A program made the translations under genes and the position numbers. Below, piece by piece: positions 1 to 10,858 of a stretch of 64,000 bases of DNA; the first letter of the stretch is position 1; the number at the start of each line of letters is the position of its first letter. The stretch comes from Papaver somniferum. Taxonomy: Eukaryota > Streptophyta > Magnoliopsida > Ranunculales > Papaveraceae. The stretch lies in NCBI RefSeq assembly GCF_003573695.1, contig NC_039364.1, positions 231,300,784 to 231,364,783 of the forward strand. Direction: 5' to 3'. The notes beneath the pieces were generated by a model that did not search any database, was not told where the DNA came from, and was given only the letters and a program-made list of their open reading frames with translations.

Positions 1-660
1 GGAGGAGTGGGACCGCCGTGGTCAAGGCATGGTCGACCGGTCATGATCACGGTCCTGTGGTGCCTTTTCCTTAATTTTATAATATTTTGATGATTTTATG
101 AAAAATTCATGAATTTTGAGAAATTTGATGAATTTAGGGATTTTCCATGAATTGATGGAGTTTTCATGAGTTCATGGAAGAAAAATATTAAAATAATAAA
201 AACACAAGCGTGTGGGACCATGGAGGCATGGTCGGCCGGCTATGGACCGGTCCCACGAGTTTTTCATAATTTTTTAATACTTTTAGGTATTTTTGATGAT
301 TTGAGGGAATTTTTCCTAATTTGAGAGAAATACCATAAAATCAAGGAATTTGATGAATTCAAGGAAAAATAGGATAAATAATAATAAAATAACAAAGCAA
401 AGGGCGTGTGGGACCAGCTAGGGAATGGCCGGCCGGCTAGTGGCCCGGTCCTACCAGTTTTCATAATTTTATTTTATTTTATTATTATATGATGATTTGT
501 GCAAAAAATACCATGAAATCAAGGAGTTTTTCATGAAATTAGAGAAATAATAATAATAATAATAATAAAATAATAAGGAACCGTGGGGTGTGGGGCCGAC
601 TGGGACCAAGGCATGGCCGATTGGCCAATGGTCACGCCCCACACTCCTTTCCTTAATTTT
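1..660. repeat. Diverged tandem repeat, about 190 bp per unit
   Basis: Four blocks begin with a GTGGGACC-like word near 7, 212, 408 and 589. Each continues with a GC-rich stretch built from CATGG, GGCCGGC and GGACCGGTCC words, then about 130 bases of AT-rich sequence rich in GAATTT and ATGAATT. Spacing is 205, 196 and about 181 bp. The GC-rich words resemble those at 4609-4890, so this is probably LTR material of the same Ty3/gypsy family. No coding capacity is supported. Confidence 0.6.
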
Positions 661-1020
661 ATATTATTTGTTATGGATTTATGGAAGTACCATGAAACCG
701 AGGAGCTTACTCGAGACGAAGGAGAGTTGATCAGATGAGAGAATTTTCATCAAATCATGGAAAATAATAAAAATGTATTAAAAATATAAAACCGGCGTTG
801 AACTGACCATGACACAGTCGGTAGGTCGTGTGTCCATGTTCCCAGCACCTTGGCCAATATTTTTAATTATTTATTATTTTCTTCCCTATTTTGCATAGGT
901 TCATCGTTTCGTTGTATATTGAAATACTCGTTCGTGCGGTGACTGTTAGTGTATCGTCGTTGAATACACTTTCACCATTTGTATCGGGGCTTACTTAGAG
1001 TAGCTTAGACGCCCGTTTGT
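661..1020. other. Non-coding spacer between two repeat arrays
   Basis: AT-rich sequence with no open frame of note and no repeat visible beyond weak similarity to the preceding units. It is probably part of the same retroelement LTR. Confidence 0.4.
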
Positions 1021-1712
1021 TGATTATTTATTACTAATTGTGGAATTCAGTGGAGAATAATTCACAAAACTGAGTAATAAGATGTTTATTATTAATTCAT
1101 AGGATCACTTGAGGATTCGACTACGAATTCAGAATAATAAAGTGAGCATTACCATTCCATGGAATCGTAGATTCGACCATAGAATCGGAGTAATTAAGAT
1201 TTATCTATTACCATTTATGAGACCAGTTGTGGATTCGATCAGGAAATCGGAGTAATGAGATAATATAGTTATTGATATTCTATGAGATCAAGCCGTGGAT
1301 TCGATCATAGAATCAGAACAATTGTTTATTGCCATTCTGTGGGACCAGTCGCAGATTTGACCATGGAATAGGAGCAATTGTTATTGCCATTCCATGGGAC
1401 CAGTCGCAGATTCGACCATGGAATAGGAGCAATTGTTATTGCCATTCCATGGGACCAGTCGTGGATTCGACCATGGAATAGGATCAATTTTTATTGCCAT
1501 TCCATGGGACCAGCCGTGGATTCGACCATGGAATAGGAGCAATTGTTATTGCCATTCCATGGGACCAGTCGTGGATTCGACCATGGAATAGGATCAATTG
1601 TTATTTCCATTCCATGGGACCAGTCGTGGATTCGACCATGGAATAGGAGCAATTGTTATTGCCATTCCATGGGACCAGTCGTGGATTTGACCATGGAATA
1701 GGAGCAATTGTA
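1021..1712. repeat. Tandem array of 55-bp palindromic units
   Basis: About twelve head-to-tail units. The last seven start at 1331, 1386, 1441, 1496, 1551, 1606 and 1661, exactly 55 bp apart, and are nearly identical. The units to the left (about 1091, 1151, 1210, 1274) are 57-64 bp and more diverged. Each homogeneous unit contains ATTCCATGG and, about 18 bases later, its reverse complement CCATGGAAT, so each can form a hairpin with a loop around GACCAGTCGTGGATTCGA. Units differ mainly at GTCGCAG/GTCGTGG and GGAGCAA/GGATCAA. There are no unique spacers, so it is not a CRISPR-like array. Confidence 0.9.
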
Positions 1713-2123
1713 ATTAGGAATAATTAACTTTGTGACTCTATACTAGCTGAGCAAGCTGTCTAGGAGCATTAATTATCCTGATATGAGCTTGTCGGTAAGT
1801 CATATCCTTTATATAGTCAGGGTAAACTCGTTGTTTGTTCCTGAAGACGTTATCGCTCTATACTAGCAGAGCAAGATGTCTAGGAGCCGTTCATCTCGTG
1901 ATACTATATAGAAATAATCACTGAAAGTGTTCAGTATTCATGAGATATGTCGTTGTCCAGTCGTGAGATTACATATCTACATGTACTCTGAGAGAAAGTA
2001 CTCTCCGTTGAGAATTCGATGAGAGACCCTTGTCTCAATACTCACGTCTTATTGCTGGATCAGATCTTCGTATAATTATGAGTTTACGATTTTAGCCCTT
2101 TTCGAAAATCCACCATCTACAAG
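1713..2123. other. Non-coding stretch with a 119-bp-spaced direct repeat
   Basis: A CTCTATACTAGC(T/A)GAGCAAG...GTCTAGGAGC block occurs at about 1736 and again at about 1855. No gene is visible. It probably belongs to the same LTR as the arrays to the left, and the LINE that follows is inserted into it. Confidence 0.4.
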
Positions 2124-3055
2124 TTTTGTTCTGGAAGGATATTTGGCTGACTGAACAATCTTTGCAAGCTATGTTCCCAAATTTATTCAGTTTGAGCAGA
2201 TTCCAAGATGCTAATATTCAGGAGATGTTAGATGATAATGCAGGAAACAAATGGAATTTTGGATTTTGCAGGAATTTAAGGGAAGTTGAGATAGAAGACA
2301 TAATTCATCTGTTGAAGCTGATAGCAACTTTTAACATAGTTGAAGGTCAGGATGAAAGAGTTTGGCAGAATGGTATAAAACAGTTCTCAGTGGCAGAGTG
2401 TTATAAGTCTTTGGAGGAGGATGGTTTGTTAGTTTTTCCTTATAAGAGTGTGTGGAATCCAAAAATACCACAGAAGGTGATTTTGTTTGTCTGGTGTCTC
2501 TGTTACAATGCTGCACCAACAATGGATTCTGTGAGAAACACATATAATGTGAATGGTTGTTTGTTATGCAAGAAAAGTGCTGAATCAAACCAACACTTGT
2601 TTTTGCATTGTGACACAACTAGAGAGATATGGTTTTACTTCTTAAGTCACTACAATCTTCAATGGGTGTTTCAAGGCAGTGTTAGGGATACTTTATGGGA
2701 ATGGAGAAGGAAAAAAGGGGGAAATGTAAGTTTAAAAACCAAGATTTGGGACATAATTCCTTTTGCTATATGGTGGGTTGTTTGTCTTGAAAGAAACACA
2801 AGAACTTTTAATGGCAGATCCAATTCAGTAGACAACTTAAAAGATGGATTAAACCTTTGATTTACAATTGGTGTATGGGTACTCAAATTTTTGAGGGTAT
2901 CACCTTGGATATGGTTCTTCATAATTGGGAGGCAGTGGTTCAATAAGCCTATGTAATTTTTGTTTAATTTTTTGTATTTTGATTCACCAATACCATTACT
3001 TCCTTAGTGATGTATTGGATTTTAATAAAATTTTCCCTTTTTGAGTAAAAAAAAA
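2124..3055 (+). mobile_element. 5'-truncated LINE, ORF2 C-terminus with zf-RVT domain
   Basis: The reading frame opens at once with FWKDIWL, a motif common after the reverse transcriptase of plant L1-type LINEs. It continues with a zinc-binding (zf-RVT) region: SVWNPKIPQKV, then Cys residues in NGCLLCKK, HLFLHC, and WW-LERNTRTF. There is no ATG, because the element is cut at its 5' end. The frame reaches a stop at 2860, but a +1 shift near 2848 continues the expected C-terminus (WIKPLIYNWCMG..., LHNWEAVVQ) to a stop at 2944-2946, so the copy carries a frameshift. The 3' UTR ends in a nine-A tail at 3047-3055. I could not find a convincing target-site duplication. The family is well supported; the exact left edge is approximate. 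Confidence 0.85.
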
Positions 3056-4282
3056 TTAACAATATTTTTCTGGGTTCCTAATTACATGGACAAGAAAATC
3101 GCAATGATAGGGGAAGTGCTAACAACTCACCAAAGAAGCGGCTGGAGATTGCACGTTATTCGGTATCATCCAATAAGATGTCTTGCTTCTACCTTCTCCT
3201 CCCTGGGGACTTTGTTGAAGGTCTGAGAAGTTTACATGGATTCGAGATCTCACATCACAACCATCCTATCACAAAATCAAAAGATAATTAAGGCGCAATT
3301 ATCATACTTTTGTCAAAATCATGATGAAAGTACTTACCTGTACACATTCTGGAGGCGTTTTCCTTTTGTCACCACGACAAATATATCTCAACCTTGATCG
3401 ATTAGAAATCATGCCAGGGAAGGAAATTCTCGTGCCAGAGACTTAACATCCATCGCAAACTTGTACAAACGCTCAAGTTGTTGACGCCAGAAGTCTATGT
3501 AACCCGGACTTACGCAGGTAGCTCGGTTAAATCATGGGAATAAATAATTATTTCCTTCCACATGGATGCAATCCAAGAGAGCCTTCATATGCTCAACTGA
3601 TGGCTTGTTCATTCGATGACCCGGAATACACTGATAAACACTCATTTGTCGAGATGCTTTATCGATGTGTTGATGGTGGATTTTAGTTCAGGGCTAAAAT
3701 TGTGAAACCAAACTTATGCGCTGACATCCTGCAAAGGATAAAGCCACTGATAAAATTATGAATACTTCTTCACTTCGCCAATTTACCTAGAATGGAGCAT
3801 GTGGCAACAATCCCATGTACCCTGTGAATTTATAGCATTATTAATGCATGCATAGCCCTGTATTTCCTGCAGAACTCTCATTATTAGTGCGGCATGACGA
3901 CTGAGTGTTGCTCTCAGCAGAGTAACACGAATCTCCAAGTGTTAATAATGAAGCATACACGAAATACCCGTACATGCTACATCTCTCGGTGTGTTATACT
4001 AGTCCTACTGAGCATATTTGAATATGGACTGTCCATATCAGTCTCAGAAACAATCACGACCATGTAAGTTGGCCGCATGATTTAACCAGCCTAGACGATC
4101 CTCAGAAGGAGCAGTCTACCACCTTAATGACCAGCAGCGGGCCCATTTATTCCCTGGTCATTCGAATACATACCACGCCTCCCAAACGGCCACCGAACAC
4201 CATCCTAGAATGAGATGGTTCGGCTGGTGTGGAAAAGCTTGGAAAAGCTTGTGCGCGCACAAGACCGCCTGCGGAAGTCTCA
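3056..4282. other. Non-coding, probable retroelement LTR or relic
   Basis: No open frame with recognisable homology. Short ORFs such as 4215-4466 have no family features. From about 4080 the sequence becomes richer in GC and in ACGACCRTCCAACTTC-like words and merges with the next repeat zone, so at least the right part is LTR sequence. Confidence 0.4.
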
Positions 4283-5190
4283 AATTCATCACGACCGTCC
4301 AACTTCACCATCATTATTGGACAACGTGGATTATCCCATGACCGGTTGGATAAAGCTTTTCCTGCACACTAACGGCCCCCCTTCACGCCTGCATAATCGA
4401 ACCTCCCCTGACCTAGCCTCAGAACCATGTACGGTTTCCCGAAGTTGGGCCGGCGTGAAAGCTTAAAGGTCGCAGGAAATTCCACTAAAGGTCTCAAATT
4501 GATCACGACCATCCAACTTCACCGTCATGATTGGATGGCTTAGATCGGACCCATAGCCGTCAGGCAGGTATTGACGTGTTTATCACCGGCCCAATGTGGG
4601 CCCCACATGGTCGGCGTCCCCTAAAGAGGAGTGTGGCTTGCTAATTCGTCCATCCAAAGTAGCGTGGACGTGAAACCCTAATTAGGGTTTGCGGCACATC
4701 ACATGTGTCGCAAATCAGTCTCAACCATCCATCTCGCTGGCATAGATGGAGGGTGTAGATGTAGATTCAAAGGACCCAGAGCATGCCAACACAATAACCG
4801 TGGTCCCGTCTACATGTGTGACCAATCGGCCAAGGCCGACCATGACTAGGTGCCTCGATTCGTGCGCCCAAACTAGGCATGGTCGTGCGGTCCCAATCAC
4901 AAAACGATCTCGACCACTCAACTTCGCCGGACAAATTGAGTGGCTTAGATCACATCTCCATGGGACAATGAGGTACATACACGAACGTTGGCTAGCCGTC
5001 TACACGCATGCCCGATCGGTTTTGCCAAAAGCCTCTCCCGTGCTTGGATTCGACCAAACTGAATAGGGGAACTTGCGCACCTCCTAAACCCTAATCCGAC
5101 GGTCACAGATGTGGGTCGCAAGTCATCTCGTCCGTACAACTTCGACAGTTTGTACCGACAACCTAAGATAGGAGTTAGGCGACCAGTCAT
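4283..5190 (+). repeat. Five diverged units of about 190-225 bp in a gypsy-type LTR
   Basis: A recurring block (CAAATTnATCACGACCRTCCAACTTC followed by a TTGGATGGCTTAGATC-like end) is found near 4283, 4495, 4713, 4903 and 5131. Between blocks there are CATGGTCGGC and GACCAATCGGCC words also seen at 1-660. Divergence between units is high. The position upstream of a TATA box (5732) and a PBS-like motif (6111) makes this the U3 part of a decayed Ty3/gypsy LTR. Small ORFs on either strand here are chance frames in the repeat. Confidence 0.6.
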
Positions 5191-5731
5191 GCATCACCAC
5201 GATCACCGTCCACCACTCTTCCACACAGAGTGATCGGCCAAGTCAGGGCTTACCTGTACATCCTCCAAACGATCACTCGAAGATGGATGGACGTGATGAT
5301 ATTTTAAGACGCTTAATTCGTGACTTACTCCATTAAGCCTCAAAACAGCGATGCTTCATACATGCTGAATATTTTCGATGCATTATATGCATATAATACA
5401 CACGATATTTCATAAATATGGACTTCCTAAATAACTTAGTTATTTAATCTAGCATCACATGCTACTTTCTGTGGGTCCCACGATCCACACATTCGAGACA
5501 TCAAACATGTCACAAACTGGGGGATACATACTGGGGTATTGGTCTGGCGGTTTACAGTATGCAGCGCACAACGCGCCATCACAAGAACGTGTCAGGAAGA
5601 CATGGACGCTTAGTGATGATGGGAGAAGTGGGAAAGACTGATCGTGTGACACTAACACACGCAACTCCACTACTCCATCACTCCACTTCCTCCACTTACC
5701 ACGAGAGACGTGGGTAAGGCTCAATGACTTG
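5191..5731. other. Rest of probable gypsy LTR U3
   Basis: No gene. AT-rich at 5300-5460, then a mixed-composition stretch leading to the TATA box. Read as U3 of the element whose internal region starts near 6111. Confidence 0.4.
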
Positions 5732-5739
5732 TATAAATA
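5732..5739 (+). promoter_or_regulatory. TATA box of the gypsy LTR
   Basis: TATAAATA in a promoter-like setting, followed by a C/T-rich leader and about 370 bases of R/U5-like sequence before the PBS-like motif. Inferred as the LTR promoter. Confidence 0.5.
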
Positions 5740-6110
5740 GGTTCTCCTCCCTATTTCCAAGACAAGACAGAAACCAAGTGTTGATACAACCGTATCCAAA
5801 CACCAGAACTGATAGCTTACATTCTGCAAGCCAGTTCAGCTTTCTGATACAAGTCATACACAGCCAACACCTTCACAATATCAACACCTTATTCTCTTCC
5901 CTCCCTAAGATCAACCCCATCTCCTTCACTTTATGACCGAAGCAAGTCTGGAACAACCATTTCTTGGTTTAGGCCAGAGTTTTACAGATTGATTTCTCGA
6001 ATCAAAAGCACTCCCGTGCAGTGCATTTGTTTAGGGTTTAGATTCGTTTCTCATCCACACACACCCACATTTACCAAAAACCGCAGAAACAGTTTTCACC
6101 CATAAATAAT

Positions 6111-6130
6111 TGGCGACCACAGTGAGAGGT
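6111..6130 (+). other. Primer-binding-site-like motif
   Basis: TGGCGACCACAGTGAGAGG lies just after the inferred LTR end and about 120 bases before the gag-like frame. It has the TGG start expected of a plant retrotransposon PBS. The matching tRNA cannot be named from the sequence alone. Confidence 0.5.
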
Positions 6131-6233
6131 TAATCTCTCTGTCGTAAAGTCAATTTCTTCAAAATCCGATTCAACTTTATCAATTTCTATAGGGTAGATC
6201 TTATGACCAATTCAATCATCAATCCATTTCAAG

Positions 6234-7720
6234 ATGGTAGAACTTAGGTCTGTATCAACAATCAATTCTGATGGAGCTAGTGTGGATAACACACTCAGTA
6301 TTGATGTACCTGTCAGTGGAGATACTGTAGTCAATACATCTCTTGGAGACGTCACTTCTACCACCAACGCCAGCGGAGCAGGAGATGTTCCAGTAAGTGT
6401 AACGCCTCCCATCACCAGAGCCAGAGAAGCCGCGAATCCCGACATTCCTCAAGTGTACGCCTCCGGTGGTCACCAGAACAACAGATTCCACTCCTTCGTC
6501 AGGACGAGGATCCGGAGGGACGAGAGGAGGATCATCTCCCATTACCATCGCAGACTTGATGGAGAGGAAGGAAGTTATTTCTAAGACTCAAACGGATATG
6601 GATACAACTCAGAAAGATGTACTCACTTTTCTTCAAACATTAACTGATTGATTGCCACAAGAGCCGCGACAACCCCTGGAGCCAACAAGGAACGCATTCA
6701 ATGCACCAGGAGAAGGTACTTCAGCGACGCGGGCCTACATGGACCTGATCAAAGAAGCAACATCAGATATGAGCGGTCCTGTCATGGAGACTCCTACACC
6801 AGGGATTGATCCTCACAACGATCCTCCTCAAGTCAATAGTTTCACTATGAACCAGAGGCCGGATCAGGAAGAAGTTTCTCTAGGAACGTTTATGCGAACT
6901 TTTACACCTCTCGAAGAATCAGCGGGCGCTCCAATCAACCAGAGGAAGGTCACAACCGTGCCCTACATGTCCCGGCATGCATCAAGGATTCAGAGTTCAA
7001 GAGGGCCCTTATCGACACAGGAGCATCTTCGAATGAATGTGATTACTCTCAAGACTCTCAGGACATCCAAGGTTCGCCAAGTAAAGGTCGTACGGAATCC
7101 TACTATAACGACGAGCCACGAGAGGAAGTACCGGATGCTCCACGAAAGCTGCAGAACGGTACCAATTCCACAACTGATGAGCTCGAAGTGGTCAACATCG
7201 GGGATGAGGAATATCCTAGGCCTATCTCCATCAGTTCGACCTTGTCTGCGGAGGAACACACGATACTTGTGCAACTTCTCAAGGAATACCAGGACATATT
7301 TTCCTGGACGTATGAAGAAACGCCAAATTTAGATGGGTCACCCATCATCTACATGTCATACCCGGATCCAAGACGGTTGCAGTTCAGATACGAGGAATTT
7401 GGACATTATCAGGTGTTGCATGGATTTCAGAGACTTGAACAGATGCCGCCCCAAAAAAGATTCTCCTCTACCTAACATCGACATGTTAGCATATGCAACC
7501 AGCGGACACGACATGTTCTCCTCCATGGATGGATGTAGCGGCTACAACCAGATAAGATATACGAGCATGACGAAAGTAAGATAGCTTTTCGAACTCCTCT
7601 CGGAAATTTTTATTATACTGTACTGCCATTTGATTTAAAGAATGCTGGTGCAACGTATCAACGCTCTATGACGGCAATCTTCCACTGGAGCCGATACCTC
7701 AAGAGAGCCGCCTCAAGAAG
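6234..7720 (+). pseudogene. Broken Ty3/gypsy gag-pol relic
   Basis: An ATG at 6234 opens a gag-like frame, low-complexity and rich in Ser, Thr and Val. The frame shifts near 6450 and hits TGA at 6649. A further gag-like piece runs to about 6975. An aspartic-protease motif ALIDTGASSNEC lies at about 7005-7040 (DTGAS at 7014-7028). Then come the pre-RT segment (NIGDEEYPRPISISS, LLKEYQDIFSW) at 7188-7320, and reverse-transcriptase blocks MDFRDLN, PLPNIDML, MDGCSGYNQI at 7400-7555 in another frame, followed by IAFRTPLGNFYYTVLPFDLK, NAGATYQRSM at 7575-7680 in the first frame. It stops before the catalytic YxDD block, and no RNase H or integrase is seen. The RT blocks are of the Ty3/gypsy type with chromodomain-less Tat-like spelling; the lineage is an inference. 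The element is dead: at least three frame changes and a large deletion. Confidence 0.85.
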
Positions 7721-8445
7721 ATAACGATGTCCACGCGTCATGTCGAGCAAAATACGGGCGAGACACTCTATCAGACGATGGTGCATGTCTATCGTGATAT
7801 GTTGGAGAATCTGTGCTTTTGGTCATCCTCTGGACTTCGTGAAGCTGTTGAACGCTCATCTACAACAACATCTGCCTTGCTAGAAAGAACCAGTTTCGCT
7901 GAAGCAGCAAGAGGAAAGCCACCGAGATACAACATCCTGCGCGTCCAAAATTGCCAACTTCAACTCTAGTACCACATGCACGACTGCCGCAATAATGAAA
8001 CAACATCCAAGATATTCCATATCTGGATCGGCGGTAACTACGTCAATGAGAGACGCTTTCAGAATTTGTCTCCCGTGGAAAAAGTAGTTCTGTTACCAAA
8101 AGAGATTGCACCTGGGACTTAAGAGGGTGCCATGTTCGTACAAGTTTCCACCACGCCTCTCCCTGCCAGTCTCTTCTGATCACAGCTGCTTCCAAGAACT
8201 GTTGTTGCTTGTCGATTGATACAATCTAGAGCTTCACCATATCAACGACCATTACGTACAAAAGACCCATCGGGCATACAAGATAGAACCATGTAAACCA
8301 CGCTTGGGGACTGAGGCTCAGCACGAAGTTCATTCACCGTCAGTCAAGGACTTCTTCAACACGAGAGAGATGGTCAATCAAGAAGCATGGAATTCACAAA
8401 AGTAAATCAACTGAAGAGGAAGCCACTTCAACGCTCCCTACAGTA
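7721..8445. other. Decayed downstream part of the gypsy relic
   Basis: No clear domain. Short open frames (for example 7727-7969) have no recognisable motif. Composition matches the relic to the left, and the region is best read as its rearranged 3' internal part. Confidence 0.4.
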
Positions 8446-8690
8446 GAAGCTGCTTCAATGATCTATTCAAGAGACACCTCAACGCTCTCTCCGGGACCCA
8501 CGTTCGCTTCAGAATCCTGCTTCAATGCTCTCTCCAGGAGCCACCTCCACATTTTCTTCAGAAGCTGCTTCAATGTTCTATTTAAGAGACGCCTCAATGC
8601 TCTCCCTGGGACCCACGTTCGCTTCAGAATCCTGCTTCAACACTCTCTCCAGGAGCCGGTTCAACGTTCGCACCAGAAGCCACTTTAACA
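8446..8690 (+). repeat. Direct duplication of about 115 bp
   Basis: GAAGCTGCTTCAATG begins copies at 8446 and 8561. Both continue through a shared ACCCACGTTCGCTTCAGAAT segment and TCTCTCCAGGAGCC. Isolated CTTCAACGCTC words extend the repeat on both sides. Such duplications are common near the 3' end of Tat/Ogre-type elements; that placement is an inference. Confidence 0.75.
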
Positions 8691-8784
8691 TCCTCTCGAG
8701 CCATTTCAACACGCAAGCTACATCAATAATTTGCGGTTTGGTCAAGTTATCTTTGATGTACTCATTGCTCAACATATGTATCAT

Positions 8785-9471
8785 CCATCCTTCATAAGGG
8801 CCCAGCGGAGCATGAGAAACCTTGATGTACTCATTGCTAAACATACGTCTCATACTGAAAAGAAATCTATCTAATCTACACAAAATAGGATCCGAATGAT
8901 TGTATGATCAAGTATATGATCCTCCGATCAACAGAAAATCGATTAGTTCTTGCTGAAATATAAAATTATTCAAGAAAGAGTTGTTTCTAGCATCCCCGTC
9001 ACCCTTATTTCTTTCATTAGAAGATCTCATAACATTCCAATCATCGGCTAGATAAATAGGTCCACTCCACCGATGTCTTATTTCCTCTAGATCTCCCCAA
9101 AAAATTTTCTCTAGAGTTATAATCACAAGGACTGTAAGCATTTGTTAACATCCACATGAAAACATTGTTCCTTAAAGAAAACAAAGGGGATTTTTTTTAT
9201 GGAGTCCCATTCTTTCATCTTCTTTCAAGAATCTACTGTTGGCCCAAATAGTCAAGAGACCGCCACTGACTCCTACAGATGAGAGATAAGACCGTTCATA
9301 ACTGTTATCGTGCCAGATTTTTCTTAGCATTCATCTAGTAATTTGCGTCAGCTTAGTTTCCTGAATGATATAAATGTCGCATCTTTGAGTAGCAACCATA
9401 TTCTTCAGATCAATTATATTGTCATAGTTGTTCAAGCCTCTAACATTCCAACATATGATTTTAAAGTCCAT
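8785..9471 (-). pseudogene. LINE endonuclease (EEP) domain fragment
   Basis: Read on the minus strand from ATG at 9471, the frame begins MDFKIICWNVRGLNN, the signature start of the apurinic-endonuclease-like (EEP) domain of plant L1-type LINE ORF2. It continues with the IIQETKLT block that carries the catalytic Glu. A stop then interrupts it (ITR*ML, probably from a Trp codon). Further on are SVGVSGGLLTIW, LADDWNV, RSSNERNKGD (GDFNV-like block), LLIGGSYT, a second stop, and DPILCRLDRFL. The frame is lost near 8800 beside a 68-bp-spaced copy of a TGATGTACTCATTGCT word at 8755 and 8823. The reverse transcriptase is missing, so this is a dead 5' part of a LINE. Confidence 0.85.
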
Positions 9472-10044
9472 TTAAAATTTCTCCTCCCTTGTTTTCCTTC
9501 CTTCCTACTTCATTATCCGCTGAATCATCCAAATCCTCCTCCATAGTTCTGTTGCTTCCATCATCCAAGGAATAAACAGTATCAAAATCTTTATTATTAT
9601 TGTAATTAAAAAATTTAGCATCATCTCTCTCGTCATCAACTGCTTGTCTTTGTTCTTCCACAGACTTAGAATAATTAACTATCTTTGTATTGTAACACTA
9701 GACAAGTCATTTTCTGTCTTAATAATAACTTATGTTGTTTATTTATGGAACCATAGCTACAAGATAAACTGACAAAAAAATCCAATGTTTTCTTAATCAC
9801 CACTTCATCTGAAATATTCTTAGTTTTTATATCTTGCAGGTTATGAATCACATCATTTTCCATTTCCTGTCTTCCTCTTGTTGAGATTTTTGTAGACTCC
9901 TTCCCCATATCGTCTTCATTCACCGAGTATTCAGATCCCCCCGCAATGTTATCTATTGCCTAAATCTTTATCTAGAAGCAAAACTAGGAGATAAAAGGAC
10001 ATCTTTCTTTCAAAATGATCCAGCATCCAACATAGAAGAGACCT
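9472..10044 (-). other. LINE region upstream of the endonuclease
   Basis: On the minus strand two open stretches (about 9923-9675 and 9661-9461) are acidic and Asp/Asn/Glu-rich and contain no known domain. They precede the endonuclease start directly, in the position of the ORF1/linker region of plant LINEs, and share its strand. The left limit of the element on this side is not clear. Confidence 0.45.
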
Positions 10045-10858
10045 CCAGTTGTGAAGTTCAACCCAGGGGCGGAACTATGCCCGGACTAGGACTAGCTGAA
10101 GCCACCCCTAGCCAAAAATATTTCGCTTACTTAGTAGTAAATCAAAGCCAAATTTTCGTCAAGCCCAGTCCAAGCCAGGGTAAAAGAGAAAGAAATTTTT
10201 GTCAAGCCCAATCCAAGCCACCCATAAGAGTTTCCTTTTATGCTAAAAGAGAAAGAAGTTTTTTTTTCCATGTCTTAGTTTTAGAGGGAGAAAGACAGGG
10301 GAAACAGAAAAACGGAGTACAATTTGATGTCATATATTGGGTGATCAGATGGAATTCAATCACCTTACTTGCTTAATTCATGAATAGGGGATGGGTGTTT
10401 CTTAATTTGATAATACTATCACTAGGGTTTCTAGGTTTGTAAATTGTAAATTTTTATGCAAACGAGGAAGGTTAGAAGAATTTTACAACCCTATATCCAA
10501 AGCAGATGGGTCAAGTTGCTAATCGCAATTTCATGTTACTCAAGTTGTTTCCAGTAGGAGTGTAGTATAGTAATCATTCATGCAATGTGTAGTTTTTTGA
10601 AATTTTGTTGTGCCTTACTAAAAGTTTGTGTACGTATATTCAAAAGTTGTTGATCGCATATATCTTGAAATAGTTGTTTGCATAATGCATTAGTATGTTA
10701 TTGGCAGAGGAAGGATATCATGTTGATGCTGAAATGGTGTAGTTTTAGTTGCTCTTTGAGCAAATATTGTTTTTCTTTCTTGTTAAAGGGGTAAAGCTGA
10801 TTTATTGTATGTGTAAGGTATTGTTTTATGCAGTTTTAAAATCTTCCGGCAGAGATAT
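10045..10858. other. Non-coding flank of the large LTR element
   Basis: No gene. It includes CAGGGGCGGAACTATG at about 10062, which resembles the end of some plant hAT-type elements, but no matching inverted end is present. The segment 10820-10858 is the sequence into which the 10859-27403 element inserted. Confidence 0.35.

Noticed and set aside
1021..1712. CRISPR-like array
   Set aside because: Units are contiguous without unique spacers, and the sequence is plant nuclear DNA.
2124..3055. Target-site duplication of the LINE
   Set aside because: Sequences at the 5' break and after the A tail do not match convincingly; likely decayed or the edge is misplaced.
4721..5190. Overlapping ORFs on both strands in the GC-rich zone
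   Set aside because: They lie in a diverged tandem repeat; GC-rich sequence lacks stops. No motif recognised.
10062..10078. CAGGGGCGGAACTATG as a hAT-type transposon end
   Set aside because: No inverse end and no 8-bp duplication could be found within reach.
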